Part shown: piece after piece, positions 7,230 to 16,198 of the stretch | How positions within the stretch are numbered: the first letter of the stretch is position 1 | Layout: the number at the start of each line of letters is the position of its first letter | From: Bacteroidia bacterium | GTDB taxonomy: Bacteria > Bacteroidota > Bacteroidia > Flavobacteriales > Flavobacteriaceae | Assembly (NCBI GenBank): GCA_030428705.1 | Contig: JAUIDI010000001.1 | Coordinates: 186,001-250,000 of the forward strand | Direction: 5' to 3' | DNA length: 64,000 bases | Program-made: the position numbers and the translations under genes | Notes under the pieces: generated by a model | Told to the model about the DNA's origin: nothing | The model's input: the letters and a program-made list of their open reading frames with translations, nothing else | The model's database searches: none

Positions 7230-9440
7230 TTATGCTTTTGCAAATGAATTCAAAAGTTCCCGTACCTTTCGTGTGTTCTCCACAAAATACTTGGCAGCGG
7301 TTTTTTGGCGACCTACTTTCACCGTCACCGTACTTTCCGGAAGTTCTTGAAACATGAATTCGTCCGTCCAATCGTCTCCTATGGCAAATACAAAATCATA
7401 ATCGTCTTCGCCCATCATTCGCATGGCCGCACGCCCTTTGTTGACGTTACTGCTTTTGACCTCCATGACTTTATTGCCGTTGAGTACACTAAGGTCATCG
7501 GTACCGATAAGACTTCTCAGAACGGTCGAAAGCTCGGTTGCACGAAGATTTCCAAAATCGGGATCCGTTTTACGGTAGTGCCAGGCTAGCGAATAGTTCT
7601 TTTCCTCGATAAAACTTCCCGGTGTACGATCAACGAAAGACTCGAGTACGGGACGTATTTTCTCCATCCAATCGTTCTTGACGTTTTCCAAAAGTTTGAA
7701 ATCTTCCCCATTTCTTGAAATCCAGACCCCATGTTCGACGATCATGTTGTACTTTTTCTCCAGAAACCATCTCGTAAAAGTGTCCTTGTCCCTTCCGCTG
7801 ATGAGAAAAACAGTAGTATTCTGCTGATTGTACAGGGCATCCAATAAATCAAAAAGTTCTTTGTCGGGCCCTGCTTTTTGGGGATCGTTGTGAAATCCAG
7901 CAAGCGTGCCATCGTAATCCAGGAAAAGCAACCTTTTTTTCGCTTTTTTATAATCTTCGAGAATGGCGTTCAACCGAGGTTCGGTAATTCGACTCGATAC
8001 ATTGGCCGCATCCCTGTCTTTTTGTTCTTTCAAGGAATTCATAAAATCGTTCGCCCATTTCTCCACATTATAGCGCTCCAGACGCTTTTGCAAGATTCCG
8101 TTTCGTGCCTGTTGTTCTTCCTTCGGCATATTTATCGCTTCGTACAACGAGTCGGCAATTTGTTCGAAATTATTCGGATTGATCAACAACGATTCGTTCA
8201 TTTCATTGGCCGATCCTGCCATTTCGCTCAAGATCAGAACTCCGGTCTTATCGGTACGCGTTGCGATGTATTCTTTGGCGACGAGGTTCATACCGTCCCT
8301 CAAAGGTGTCAACCAAGCGATGTCGGAAGACGTATAAAGATCGATCAGGTTTTCAAAGGGCATGGATCGGTAGAAATACCAAATGGGCGTCCAGCTTACC
8401 GTCGCGAACTCCCCGTTGATCCGCCCGACGAGTTCATCGATTTCTTTTTTCAAGAGCTGATATTGTGGTACGTTCGAGCGCGAGGGAACGGCCAAAATTA
8501 TCAAGCGTACCTTTTCTTTGTACTGCGGATATTTGTTCAGAAAATACTCAAAGGCATAGAGGCGTTTGGCGATTCCTTTGCTATAATCCAATCGATCTAT
8601 CGAAAGCAAAAACTTGTTTTCGGGATCGGATATTTTATGTTTGTTGAGCCTTTTCTGCAATTCGGAAAGTTCGTCCGGATTTCGTTGGGCGTGCTCTTCC
8701 GCCGCATTCTTGAATTTTTTATAATCGATTCCCATGGGGAAGGAATCGACTTTGATGACCCTATTGTCTACATAAATATCGTTGAAACTGACCTCGAGAC
8801 CGAGAATTCTACGCACCGAGCTTAGAAAATGCCGTTCGTAGTCATAGGTATGGAAGCCGATGAGGTCGGAGCCCAATAATCCCTGCAATACCTCTTCGCG
8901 CCAGGGCATGGTCCTGAAAATTTCGAACGATGGAAACGGAATATGCAAAAAGAACCCGATGGAAATGTTGGGCCACTGTTCACGCACCATTTGCGGTACC
9001 AACATCAGTTGATAATCATGTACCCAAATGATATCGTCTTCGCTGGCCTTTTCTAAAATCGCGTCGGCGAATTTTTGGTTTACCGCCTTGTACGTATTCC
9101 AACTGGCAAGCTCGAACTCTGAATACTCCAAAAAATAGTGGAACAAGGGCCAAATGGTCCGATTGCTGAACCCATAGTAAAAACCGTCGACTTCCTCGGC
9201 GGTCAATTTGACCTTTGACGAACCGTGCTCCGCGAGGGCCCTATCGATATCGTCGCCAAGTTCGTCGGGAATTTCCTCATCGGTCAATCCGCTCCAGCCG
9301 ATCCAAAGACTATCTCCTCCTGAATGCACCGACTTCATGCCGGTCGCCAACCCGCCAACACTGGGCACCGCATTGATGCGCCCATTGCTAATTTGTAATT
9401 GAACGGGTAGTCGATTTGAGATTATGATAGTTTTGCCCAT
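7230..9440 (-). CDS. otsAB: Bifunctional trehalose-6-phosphate synthase/phosphatase
   Basis: A 736-residue cytoplasmic fusion that makes trehalose from UDP-glucose and glucose-6-phosphate. The N-terminal GT20 domain (about 3-470) begins with GKTIIISNRLPVQ and has the GGLATGM donor loop, WVHDYQLMLVP and the RDGMNLVAKEY motif. A HAD-type trehalose phosphatase follows (about 490-730) with the nucleophile motif DYDGT at residues 508-512, VFLISGRD and a late GDDWTDEFMF motif. I chose ATG at 9440 because the conserved GT20 start begins there; an in-frame ATG at 9473 would add eleven residues. It is divergent from a GH15 enzyme with only about 100 bases between them, so they may share control. Trehalose is probably used in osmotic or desiccation stress. 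Confidence 0.92.
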   Translation of the reverse strand: MGKTIIISNRLPVQLQISNGRINAVPSVGGLATGMKSVHSGGDSLWIGWSGLTDEEIPDELGDDIDRALAEHGSSKVKLTAEEVDGFYYGFSNRTIWPLFHYFLEYSEFELASWNTYKAVNQKFADAILEKASEDDIIWVHDYQLMLVPQMVREQWPNISIGFFLHIPFPSFEIFRTMPWREEVLQGLLGSDLIGFHTYDYERHFLSSVRRILGLEVSFNDIYVDNRVIKVDSFPMGIDYKKFKNAAEEHAQRNPDELSELQKRLNKHKISDPENKFLLSIDRLDYSKGIAKRLYAFEYFLNKYPQYKEKVRLIILAVPSRSNVPQYQLLKKEIDELVGRINGEFATVSWTPIWYFYRSMPFENLIDLYTSSDIAWLTPLRDGMNLVAKEYIATRTDKTGVLILSEMAGSANEMNESLLINPNNFEQIADSLYEAINMPKEEQQARNGILQKRLERYNVEKWANDFMNSLKEQKDRDAANVSSRITEPRLNAILEDYKKAKKRLLFLDYDGTLAGFHNDPQKAGPDKELFDLLDALYNQQNTTVFLISGRDKDTFTRWFLEKKYNMIVEHGVWISRNGEDFKLLENVKNDWMEKIRPVLESFVDRTPGSFIEEKNYSLAWHYRKTDPDFGNLRATELSTVLRSLIGTDDLSVLNGNKVMEVKSSNVNKGRAAMRMMGEDDYDFVFAIGDDWTDEFMFQELPESTVTVKVGRQKTAAKYFVENTRKVRELLNSFAKA

Positions 9441-9543
9441 ATTTTGAATCTTTTTGGTGTCTTTTGAAGACATTGTCTTTAAATTTCGGCAAATTGCAGC
9501 GCAAAACCAATTGAAAGACCTTTTGAATCAACTTTTTTATTGA

Positions 9544-11346
9544 ATGGATAATTTAGACTACGGAATAATAGGGAATTGTAGAAGTGCCGCCTTGATATCA
9601 AAAACCGGTAGTATTGATTGGTGCTGTCTGCCGGAATTCGATTCGTCCTCCGTTTTTGCAAAACTATTGGATGACGAAATCGGCGGTAGTTTCGAAATCT
9701 TGGTCGATGAAAACTATACGATCAAACAACGGTACAAAAAAAATACGGCCGTACTTATAACACGATTTTCAGACGGCAAAAATACCTTTGAACTACATGA
9801 TTTTATGCCGAGGTACTACAATGAAGGTGGCGGGTACCATTCACCTCCCGAACTGGCACGACATGTAAGGCATATCAAGGGAAAGCCCAAGTTTCGAGTA
9901 AAATACGACCCCAAGCTCGAATATGCCTTGGGAACTACGAATACCTATGTAAAGAGAAGCTTTATCGTAAGTCTTACCGAAACCGAGAAGTTCGATACCA
10001 TATTTTTATATACTTCCTTTAACAAGAATGCCGTCGTCGAAGGTAGGGAATTGGAGGTTACCGAAAATGGATATTTCCTGGTCGGTTACAATGAAAAAAT
10101 TTTACAGCCCACTTCTAGAAAAATATATCTTGACCTTGAACGCACCAAGGTCTATTGGTTGAATTGGGCGAACAGGACCCCTTCGTACAGAAAGTATAAC
10201 AAACAGATCATAAGAAGCGCCATTACTTTGAAATTGCTCAGTTATGATAAAACCGGGGCGGTTTTGGCCGCGGCGACGACCTCATTGCCGGAAACCATTG
10301 GCGAGGTACGCAATTGGGATTATCGTTTTTGCTGGATTCGCGACGCCTCGATGGTCATCAAGGTCATGAGCGACTTGGGCCATAAAAATGTGGCGAGAAG
10401 ATATCTGCAATTTATTATCGATTTGATTCCCGATAAAGACGAAAAGTTGCAGATCATGTACGGTATCAACAAAGAAAAGACATTGACCGAAGAGACCTTG
10501 GATCATTTGAGTGGTTACAAAGGCTCAAGACCGGTGCGTATCGGTAATGCCGCCTATGCCCAAAAGCAAAACGATATTTACGGTATTCTAATGGATGTCA
10601 TACATGCCCAGCTTGCGAAGTTCAGTACCGATATTGAAAATGGCGAAGAGTTATGGGGAATCACTAAGGGAATCGTATGGATCGTGAGCAGGCATTGGCA
10701 AGAACCGGATAAAGGCATTTGGGAGTTCCGTACCGAGGACAGGCATTTTACATTTTCAAAAGTACTGTGTTGGGTAGCCATCGATAGGGCCGTGAAAATC
10801 GCCCGCATTTTGAAGAAGACCCGGAAACTTGAAAAATGGGTGGCACTGGAACAGGAGATCCGAGAAGATATCCACAATAATGCCTGGAACCCTAAAGTGA
10901 ACGCCTTTGTGCAATCCTATGGCTCCCACCATCTGGATGCTTCTGTACTATTGATGGAATCTTACGGATTTATTCATGCCAAAGACCCAAAATTCATCAG
11001 TACCGTGAAGGCAATCGAAAAAGAACTAAGCAATGACGGACTACTTTATCGCTATAAAAACGAAGACGATTTTGGGTTGCCATCCTCTTCGTTCACGATC
11101 TGCACCTTCTGGTTTATCAATAGTTTGTTCAAAATTGGGGAAGAGGAAAAAGCAATGCACCATTTCGACCAATTGATGGGTTATGGTAATCATTTGGGCT
11201 TGTTTAGCGAGGACATTGATTTTAGGACCAAAAGGCTATTGGGTAATTTTCCCCAGGCGTATTCGCACCTTGCCCTTATCGAATGCGCCATAAACTTTTC
11301 GAACAAAGAGACCGAAGAAACGATTTTGGAATCCATGCGGGAATAA
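9544..11346 (+). CDS. GH15 glycoside hydrolase (glucoamylase or trehalase type)
   Basis: A 600-residue cytoplasmic enzyme of glycoside hydrolase family 15, which releases glucose from alpha-glucosides by an inverting mechanism. The N-terminal beta-sandwich begins with YGIIGNCRSAALISKTGSIDWCC. The (alpha/alpha)6 barrel has NWDYRFCWIRDAS near residue 258, the predicted acid E394 in GIWEFR followed by RHFTFSKVLCWVA, and the predicted base E556 in LFSEDID followed by GNFPQAYSHLAL. No signal peptide is present. Some bacterial GH15 enzymes of this cytoplasmic type are trehalases rather than glucoamylases. The head-to-head position with the trehalose synthase/phosphatase makes trehalase activity an attractive inference, but the sequence alone cannot decide. 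Confidence 0.9.
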   Translation: MDNLDYGIIGNCRSAALISKTGSIDWCCLPEFDSSSVFAKLLDDEIGGSFEILVDENYTIKQRYKKNTAVLITRFSDGKNTFELHDFMPRYYNEGGGYHSPPELARHVRHIKGKPKFRVKYDPKLEYALGTTNTYVKRSFIVSLTETEKFDTIFLYTSFNKNAVVEGRELEVTENGYFLVGYNEKILQPTSRKIYLDLERTKVYWLNWANRTPSYRKYNKQIIRSAITLKLLSYDKTGAVLAAATTSLPETIGEVRNWDYRFCWIRDASMVIKVMSDLGHKNVARRYLQFIIDLIPDKDEKLQIMYGINKEKTLTEETLDHLSGYKGSRPVRIGNAAYAQKQNDIYGILMDVIHAQLAKFSTDIENGEELWGITKGIVWIVSRHWQEPDKGIWEFRTEDRHFTFSKVLCWVAIDRAVKIARILKKTRKLEKWVALEQEIREDIHNNAWNPKVNAFVQSYGSHHLDASVLLMESYGFIHAKDPKFISTVKAIEKELSNDGLLYRYKNEDDFGLPSSSFTICTFWFINSLFKIGEEEKAMHHFDQLMGYGNHLGLFSEDIDFRTKRLLGNFPQAYSHLALIECAINFSNKETEETILESMRE

Positions 11347-11383
11347 TCTTGAACGAACGATTCCCCCTTTGAAGAGGGAAGTT

Positions 11384-12826
11384 TTATACACTGGAAAGCC
11401 CAATTTCTTTTGCCGTCTTTTTGATTTTTTGAAGCAGTTGTACCAAATGCTCTTCCGTTGTAAACGGATTCATTATCGTACAGCGCAAATAGTGTACTCC
11501 CTTTAGGGTCGTCTGTACGATATAGAATTCGCCATCTTCCAATAATTCTTTACGAATCGTCTTATTTAGGATATTTAGTTCGTCATTGCTCAAACTGTCC
11601 ACGGTATATCGAAAGCAAACAATGTTGGATGCGGGTGTTACCGCCAATTCGAAATTGAGATTCTCTTGTATGATTTCCCCGAACCGTTGGCCAAGGTCAT
11701 ATTGATGGGTTACGTATTCGTCAAAAATGTCATTACCGTACATTTTGAATAGGACAAACCAATAGAGGCTCATCATTGTTTTGGTACATTCAAAGGTGCG
11801 TTTGGCCAAATTATACCAATCTTCGCCTTCGGATCGCTCCAATAAATAATCGGCTTTTTGACTGAAAGTTGCATGCGAATGATTGCCGTTTTTGAAGAGT
11901 AATGCCGTGGTAATAATGGGCATCATCATCATTTTGTGACCGTCAATGACAACGGAGTCCGCGAGTTCGATTCCTTTGACCGTATGGCCGTATTTTTTCG
12001 AAAAAATGGCTGCGCCCCCGTGGGCACCGTCGACATGGAACCACAAATCGTACTTTTGTGCAAAATTGGAAATCTCGTCCAAATCATCATAGATACCCGT
12101 TGCGGTCGAAGGGGCACTTCCCACAATGGCAAAAACCTGGATTCCATCTTCCAATGCTTTTTGATAGTACTCGTCAAGCTTGGAAGTGTCCATTGAATAA
12201 TTGGTTCTAACCGGAACTTCAATGATTCCTTGCTCACCCAACCCCATAATCCTTGCGGCGCGATCAATACAGTAATGGGCCTCTTCGCTGACCATAACGC
12301 CCAACTGTTCCCTATGACCATTGATCCAAACATCATGGCCGACCTGGGCCTTTCTTGCCGAGAGTAGGGCGGTAAGATTAGCAAGGGTACCACCCGATGT
12401 CAAAAATCCCCTTGAGCTTGTATCAAAACCTATCTTTTTACAGAGCAGATCAATCACGATCCTTTCAATGGCCGAACTTGACATACCCATTTCATAGACG
12501 GCCATGCCGTTGTTCAACAAGGAACCTACCAAGCCCGAAAGCGCGGCAATAGGAGCCGTCGGTGCCACTTGATGACCCATGTATTTGGGATTGTGAACAT
12601 GGGTGGTACGTGCGACAACTTTTTGAAAAAAAGTATTTTGGTCACCATTCGCAAGAAAATCGGCCCAATATTCACGTTCATTTTCGGGGAGGTTCCATGC
12701 AATCGTTTTTTCCGATTTCCCACTGGTGTTATCCGCTAAGTGATCTGCGAGTTGATCGATCAGTCGGTGGCCCCGTGCCCTAAAATCTTCCGGGGAGTAT
12801 GCTTTTTTGAGAAGGCTTTTGTCCAT
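11384..12826 (-). CDS. PLP-dependent group II decarboxylase
   Basis: A 480-residue fold-type I PLP enzyme of the group II decarboxylase family (aromatic amino acid, glutamate or 2,4-diaminobutyrate decarboxylases). HVDGAHGG carries the Asp that contacts the pyridine nitrogen, and the cofactor lysine is K298 in DGHKMMMMP. GFLTSGGTLANLTAL is the phosphate-binding region. Specificity is not evident: diaminobutyrate or aromatic amino acids are both possible. It is a lone gene, pointing toward the fad genes on one side and ending 38 bases from the convergent GH15 gene. Confidence 0.87.
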   Translation of the reverse strand: MDKSLLKKAYSPEDFRARGHRLIDQLADHLADNTSGKSEKTIAWNLPENEREYWADFLANGDQNTFFQKVVARTTHVHNPKYMGHQVAPTAPIAALSGLVGSLLNNGMAVYEMGMSSSAIERIVIDLLCKKIGFDTSSRGFLTSGGTLANLTALLSARKAQVGHDVWINGHREQLGVMVSEEAHYCIDRAARIMGLGEQGIIEVPVRTNYSMDTSKLDEYYQKALEDGIQVFAIVGSAPSTATGIYDDLDEISNFAQKYDLWFHVDGAHGGAAIFSKKYGHTVKGIELADSVVIDGHKMMMMPIITTALLFKNGNHSHATFSQKADYLLERSEGEDWYNLAKRTFECTKTMMSLYWFVLFKMYGNDIFDEYVTHQYDLGQRFGEIIQENLNFELAVTPASNIVCFRYTVDSLSNDELNILNKTIRKELLEDGEFYIVQTTLKGVHYLRCTIMNPFTTEEHLVQLLQKIKKTAKEIGLSSV

Positions 12827-12965
12827 TCGGTAAATGTAATCGGTATTTCTGTTTGGAACAACTCGGTCTTGAATTCGTATTTCTGATTAAAGAAGAATCC
12901 GTACCGTATAAAATGCTCAAGATTCGTTACCTCGCTTTACCTTGTCTCGGAACGATTATCGTCCA

Positions 12966-12996
12966 TAAAAAAACCGCCCACCAGTAGCGAACGGTT
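12966..12996 (-). terminator. Possible intrinsic terminator after fadE
   Basis: On the minus strand AACCG (complement of 12992-12996) pairs with CGGTT (complement of 12972-12976), followed by a run of T (complement of 12966-12973). It lies about 35 bases after the fadE stop. The stem is short and the loop is long (15 bases), so support is moderate. Confidence 0.4.
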
Positions 12997-13029
12997 CTCA
13001 CTTTTGTCTCCTAGGGGAGTCAATTTGAA

Positions 13030-14835
13030 TTAGTCAAAGGTGTAACCGTTGTCGGCAGCCACTTTGTCCGCAATTTGAGTGCGCAAAGCTGCTACGTTCG
13101 GGTTATTGGTATACTTTGTAAAACGTTTCAAGCCCATAAGCATCATGCGCTGTTCATCGCCTTCGGCAAAGGAAACAATACCCTCCTTGCCCTTTTGGAT
13201 AATGGTTTCGGTCGCGTTGTAGAGGTACAACTTGGCCATTGCTATTTGGGTCGCTTGGGCGTCTTCCCCAAAACGTTTCGCATTTTTCTCCGTTCTAAGG
13301 ATGGTGCTTTCAGCCATATAGATTTCAATCAAAATATCGGCAGCAGCCAACATCAACTGTTGGTGTTTTTCAAGTTCAGTGCCGAATTTTTGAACGGCAC
13401 TGCCGGCGACCATCAGGAATACTTTCTTCAATCTGGCCACCAAGTCTTTTTCTTCGGCAAATAATTCCGAAAAATCCGGAGTGTCAAATGAGGGGATTCC
13501 CATCAATTCTTCACCGACCGCAGTGGCAGGGCCCAACAGGTCGACATGGCCTTTCATGGCCTTTTTGATGAGCATTCCAACGGACAACATTCTGTTGATC
13601 TCATTGGTACCCTCATAAATGCGAGCAATACGGGCATCACGCCAAGCTTTTTCCATTGGGGCTTCGGCACTGAATCCCATACCTCCTAAAATCTGTATGC
13701 CCTCGTCAGAGGTGTTTTGCGCGTCTTCCGAAACGGCAACCTTTAATATGGAACATTCAATCGCATATTCCTCGACTCCTTTAAGTTCGGCCTCTTGGTG
13801 CGAATTGCCCGCTGCTTCGCGAATCGCTATCCGATCCTCAATGTTTTTAGCCGCCCGGTAGCATGCTGAATCCCCAGCATAGGCATTCGTGGCCATGTTC
13901 GCCACTTTTGCCTTTATGGCACCGAAGTTCATGATTGGTGTCTTGAACTGAATGCGTTCATTGGCATATTTTACGGCTTCGTTGACAATGCGACGTTGTG
14001 CATCCAAGCACGCGGCGGCCAATTTGATACGCCCGATATTCAAGGCATTCATGGCAATCTTGAACCCGTTTCCACGTTCGGAAAGCATATTCTCGACCGG
14101 AACCTTGGTGTTGCTAAAAAATACCTGCCGGGTAGAGGAGGAGTGGATACCCAATTTCTTTTCTTCATCCCCTAAGGAAATTCCATTTTCAGGGTCGTTC
14201 TCGACGATAAACCCCGTGATATTCTTGTCATCCTCGATTCTGGCAAAAACGATGAACATGTTACAGAAACCTGCATTGGAGATCCACATTTTTTGTCCTG
14301 AAATACTATAATATTTTCCATCATCCGACAAAACGGCCTTGGTCTTTCCTGAATTGGCATCGGATCCCGCCCCGGGTTCCGTCAAACAATAGGCACCGAA
14401 CCATTCACCTGAAGCCAGTTTCGGAACATATTTTTGTTTCTGTTCTTCGGTACCGTACAAGGTTATCGGCATGGTTCCGATTCCTGTATGGGCACCGAAC
14501 GCCGTACTGAACGAACCTGTAGCACCTGAAATATAGTCACAGACCAGCATGGTCGATACAAAGCCCATACCCATACCGCCATAGGCTTCGGGAACGGCTA
14601 CGCTCAATAATCCGAGTTCGCCGGCCTTGCGCATGCATTCTTCGGTGTAGGCGTAATCTTTTTTTTCGAAACGCTCCCAATGCGCCCAAAGTTCGCGATC
14701 AACAAATTCTTTGGTACTGTCGCGCATCATTTTTTGTTCTTCGGACAAGTCTTCCAAAGTGAATATATCTTCGCATTTTGTTTCCTTTACGAGGAATTGA
14801 CCACCGCGGAGGATATCTTTTTCTTTTGTTTCCAT
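13030..14835 (-). CDS. fadE: Acyl-CoA dehydrogenase (FadE type)
   Basis: A 601-residue flavoprotein that carries out the first step of beta-oxidation, forming trans-2-enoyl-CoA. The N-terminal helical domain, the middle beta domain (YCLTEPGAGSDANS and KMWISNAGFC) and the C-terminal helical domain are all present. The catalytic Glu region reads ARIARIYEGTNEINRM. A C-terminal extension beyond the usual 380-400 residues gives it the length of VLCAD-like enzymes and of Bacillus FadE (about 594). It is the last gene in the minus-strand order fadD-marR-fadN-fadA-fadE, matching the gene set of the Bacillus fadNAE operon. Confidence 0.92.
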   Translation of the reverse strand: METKEKDILRGGQFLVKETKCEDIFTLEDLSEEQKMMRDSTKEFVDRELWAHWERFEKKDYAYTEECMRKAGELGLLSVAVPEAYGGMGMGFVSTMLVCDYISGATGSFSTAFGAHTGIGTMPITLYGTEEQKQKYVPKLASGEWFGAYCLTEPGAGSDANSGKTKAVLSDDGKYYSISGQKMWISNAGFCNMFIVFARIEDDKNITGFIVENDPENGISLGDEEKKLGIHSSSTRQVFFSNTKVPVENMLSERGNGFKIAMNALNIGRIKLAAACLDAQRRIVNEAVKYANERIQFKTPIMNFGAIKAKVANMATNAYAGDSACYRAAKNIEDRIAIREAAGNSHQEAELKGVEEYAIECSILKVAVSEDAQNTSDEGIQILGGMGFSAEAPMEKAWRDARIARIYEGTNEINRMLSVGMLIKKAMKGHVDLLGPATAVGEELMGIPSFDTPDFSELFAEEKDLVARLKKVFLMVAGSAVQKFGTELEKHQQLMLAAADILIEIYMAESTILRTEKNAKRFGEDAQATQIAMAKLYLYNATETIIQKGKEGIVSFAEGDEQRMMLMGLKRFTKYTNNPNVAALRTQIADKVAADNGYTFD

Positions 14836-14842
14836 TGTTGTA

Positions 14843-14905
14843 AGTATTGAGAATTGAGATATGAGATATGAGAAGCAATTTTGAAAATACTAACTACTCA
14901 ATACT
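14843..14905. repeat. Inverted repeat in the fadA-fadE spacer
   Basis: AGTATTGAG (14843-14851) is the exact reverse complement of CTCAATACT (14897-14905). Between them are repeats of GAGATAT (around 14856-14871). The element sits in the 82-base spacer between fadA and fadE and may affect message stability or be a small dispersed repeat. Confidence 0.45.
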
Positions 14906-14917
14906 CATACCAAATTA

Positions 14918-16108
14918 CTATTTTAAAAATTCAAATATTCCCGCAGCGCCTTGCCCCGTACCCACGCACATGGTGACCATACCGTATTTGCCCTGCATGT
15001 CCCGTTTGCGCATCTCATCGAACAATTGTACCGAAAGCTTGGCTCCCGTACATCCCAATGGATGTCCCAATGCAATGGCTCCTCCGTTGACGTTTACGAT
15101 TTCGTTGTTGAGATCCAGTTCTCGGATAACGGCCAACGATTGTGAGGCAAAAGCTTCGTTCAGCTCAATCAATTCAATGTCATTTTGTTTCAATCCTGCT
15201 TGTTTCAGCGCTTTTGGTACGGCCGCAACCGGACCGATGCCCATAATCCGGGGAGGTACCCCGGCCACCGCGTAGTTGACCAAGCGGGCTATAGGCTCCA
15301 GGTTCAGTTCCTTGACCATATCTTCGCTCATAATCAATACAAAGGCGGCGCCATCACTGGTCTGCGAGGAATTTCCCGCCGTGACGGAGCCGTTGGCGGC
15401 GAACACGGGTCGCAATTTGGCCAGAACTTCCAACGAAGTATCTTTTCGTGGTCCCTCGTCTTTGTTGACTGTATATTTTTTGGTGGCTTTTTTTCCGTTT
15501 TCGCCCACATAGGTCTGTTCCACATCAATGGGCACGATTTGGTCTTGAAAACGATCTTCTGCCTGTGCTTTCAGCGCTTTTTGGTGCGAATTGAAGGCAA
15601 AAAGATCTTGGTCTTCCCGGCTCACATTGAATTCGTTAGCTACGGCCTCGGCCGTGTTCCCCATGCCCCAATAATAATCTTCGTGGCCTGATTTGGCGAG
15701 GTCGTAGTTCAATTCGGTCTTAAAGCCCGTCATGGGTACCGAACTCATACTTTCGGCGCCTCCGGCGATAATACAGTCGGCCATACCAAATTGTATCTTG
15801 GCTGTGGCCATGCCGATGGTCTCCAATCCCGATGAACAAAAACGGTTGACTGTGACCCCGGGTACGTCCACAATGTCAAGGCCCATTAATGAGATAAGCC
15901 GCGCCATATTGAGACCTTGGGATCCTTCGGGCATAGCATTGCCCACCATGACGTCATCTATTCGTTTTTTGTCAAAATCGGGCAGTTCCTTCATCATGTA
16001 TTCGATGGTCTGTGCGGCCAGTTCATCCGTTCTCTTGAAACGAAAAACGCCTTTAGGGGCTTTCCCGACGGCTGTTCGATATCCTTTTACTATGTATGCG
16101 GTTTTCAT
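14918..16108 (-). CDS. fadA: Acetyl-CoA acyltransferase (thiolase, FadA type)
   Basis: A 396-residue thiolase that cleaves 3-ketoacyl-CoA with CoA to release acetyl-CoA, the last step of the beta-oxidation cycle. The acyl-accepting nucleophile is C91 in [10 protein letters not shown]. The conserved [16 protein letters not shown] His segment and the second active-site Cys in [17 protein letters not shown] near the C-terminus are present. The length equals typical FadA proteins. The gene lies between fadN and fadE in the same direction, and its product is expected to work with FadN. Confidence 0.94.
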   Translation of the reverse strand: MKTAYIVKGYRTAVGKAPKGVFRFKRTDELAAQTIEYMMKELPDFDKKRIDDVMVGNAMPEGSQGLNMARLISLMGLDIVDVPGVTVNRFCSSGLETIGMATAKIQFGMADCIIAGGAESMSSVPMTGFKTELNYDLAKSGHEDYYWGMGNTAEAVANEFNVSREDQDLFAFNSHQKALKAQAEDRFQDQIVPIDVEQTYVGENGKKATKKYTVNKDEGPRKDTSLEVLAKLRPVFAANGSVTAGNSSQTSDGAAFVLIMSEDMVKELNLEPIARLVNYAVAGVPPRIMGIGPVAAVPKALKQAGLKQNDIELIELNEAFASQSLAVIRELDLNNEIVNVNGGAIALGHPLGCTGAKLSVQLFDEMRKRDMQGKYGMVTMCVGTGQGAAGIFEFLK

Positions 16109-16126
16109 TAATTTTTGCTTTTCGGT

Positions 16127-16192
16127 TTTGGCTCTTGGCCATTCTTGCTTAAATTTCAGTTGCCATAAGCTAAATGCTATAGGCCAATAGCT
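16127..16192. repeat. Imperfect inverted repeat in the fadN-fadA spacer
   Basis: GGCTCTTGGCC (16130-16140) is an imperfect reverse complement of GGCCAATAGCT (16182-16192). It fills much of the 90-base gap between fadA and fadN, as another dyad does in the next gap of the same operon. Confidence 0.35.
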
Positions 16193-16198
16193 AGGTAA

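Noticed and set aside
7878-8825. 315-codon open frame on the plus strand
   Set aside because: It lies wholly opposite the trehalose synthase/phosphatase gene, is rich in Phe and Ile from antisense reading, and resembles no protein.
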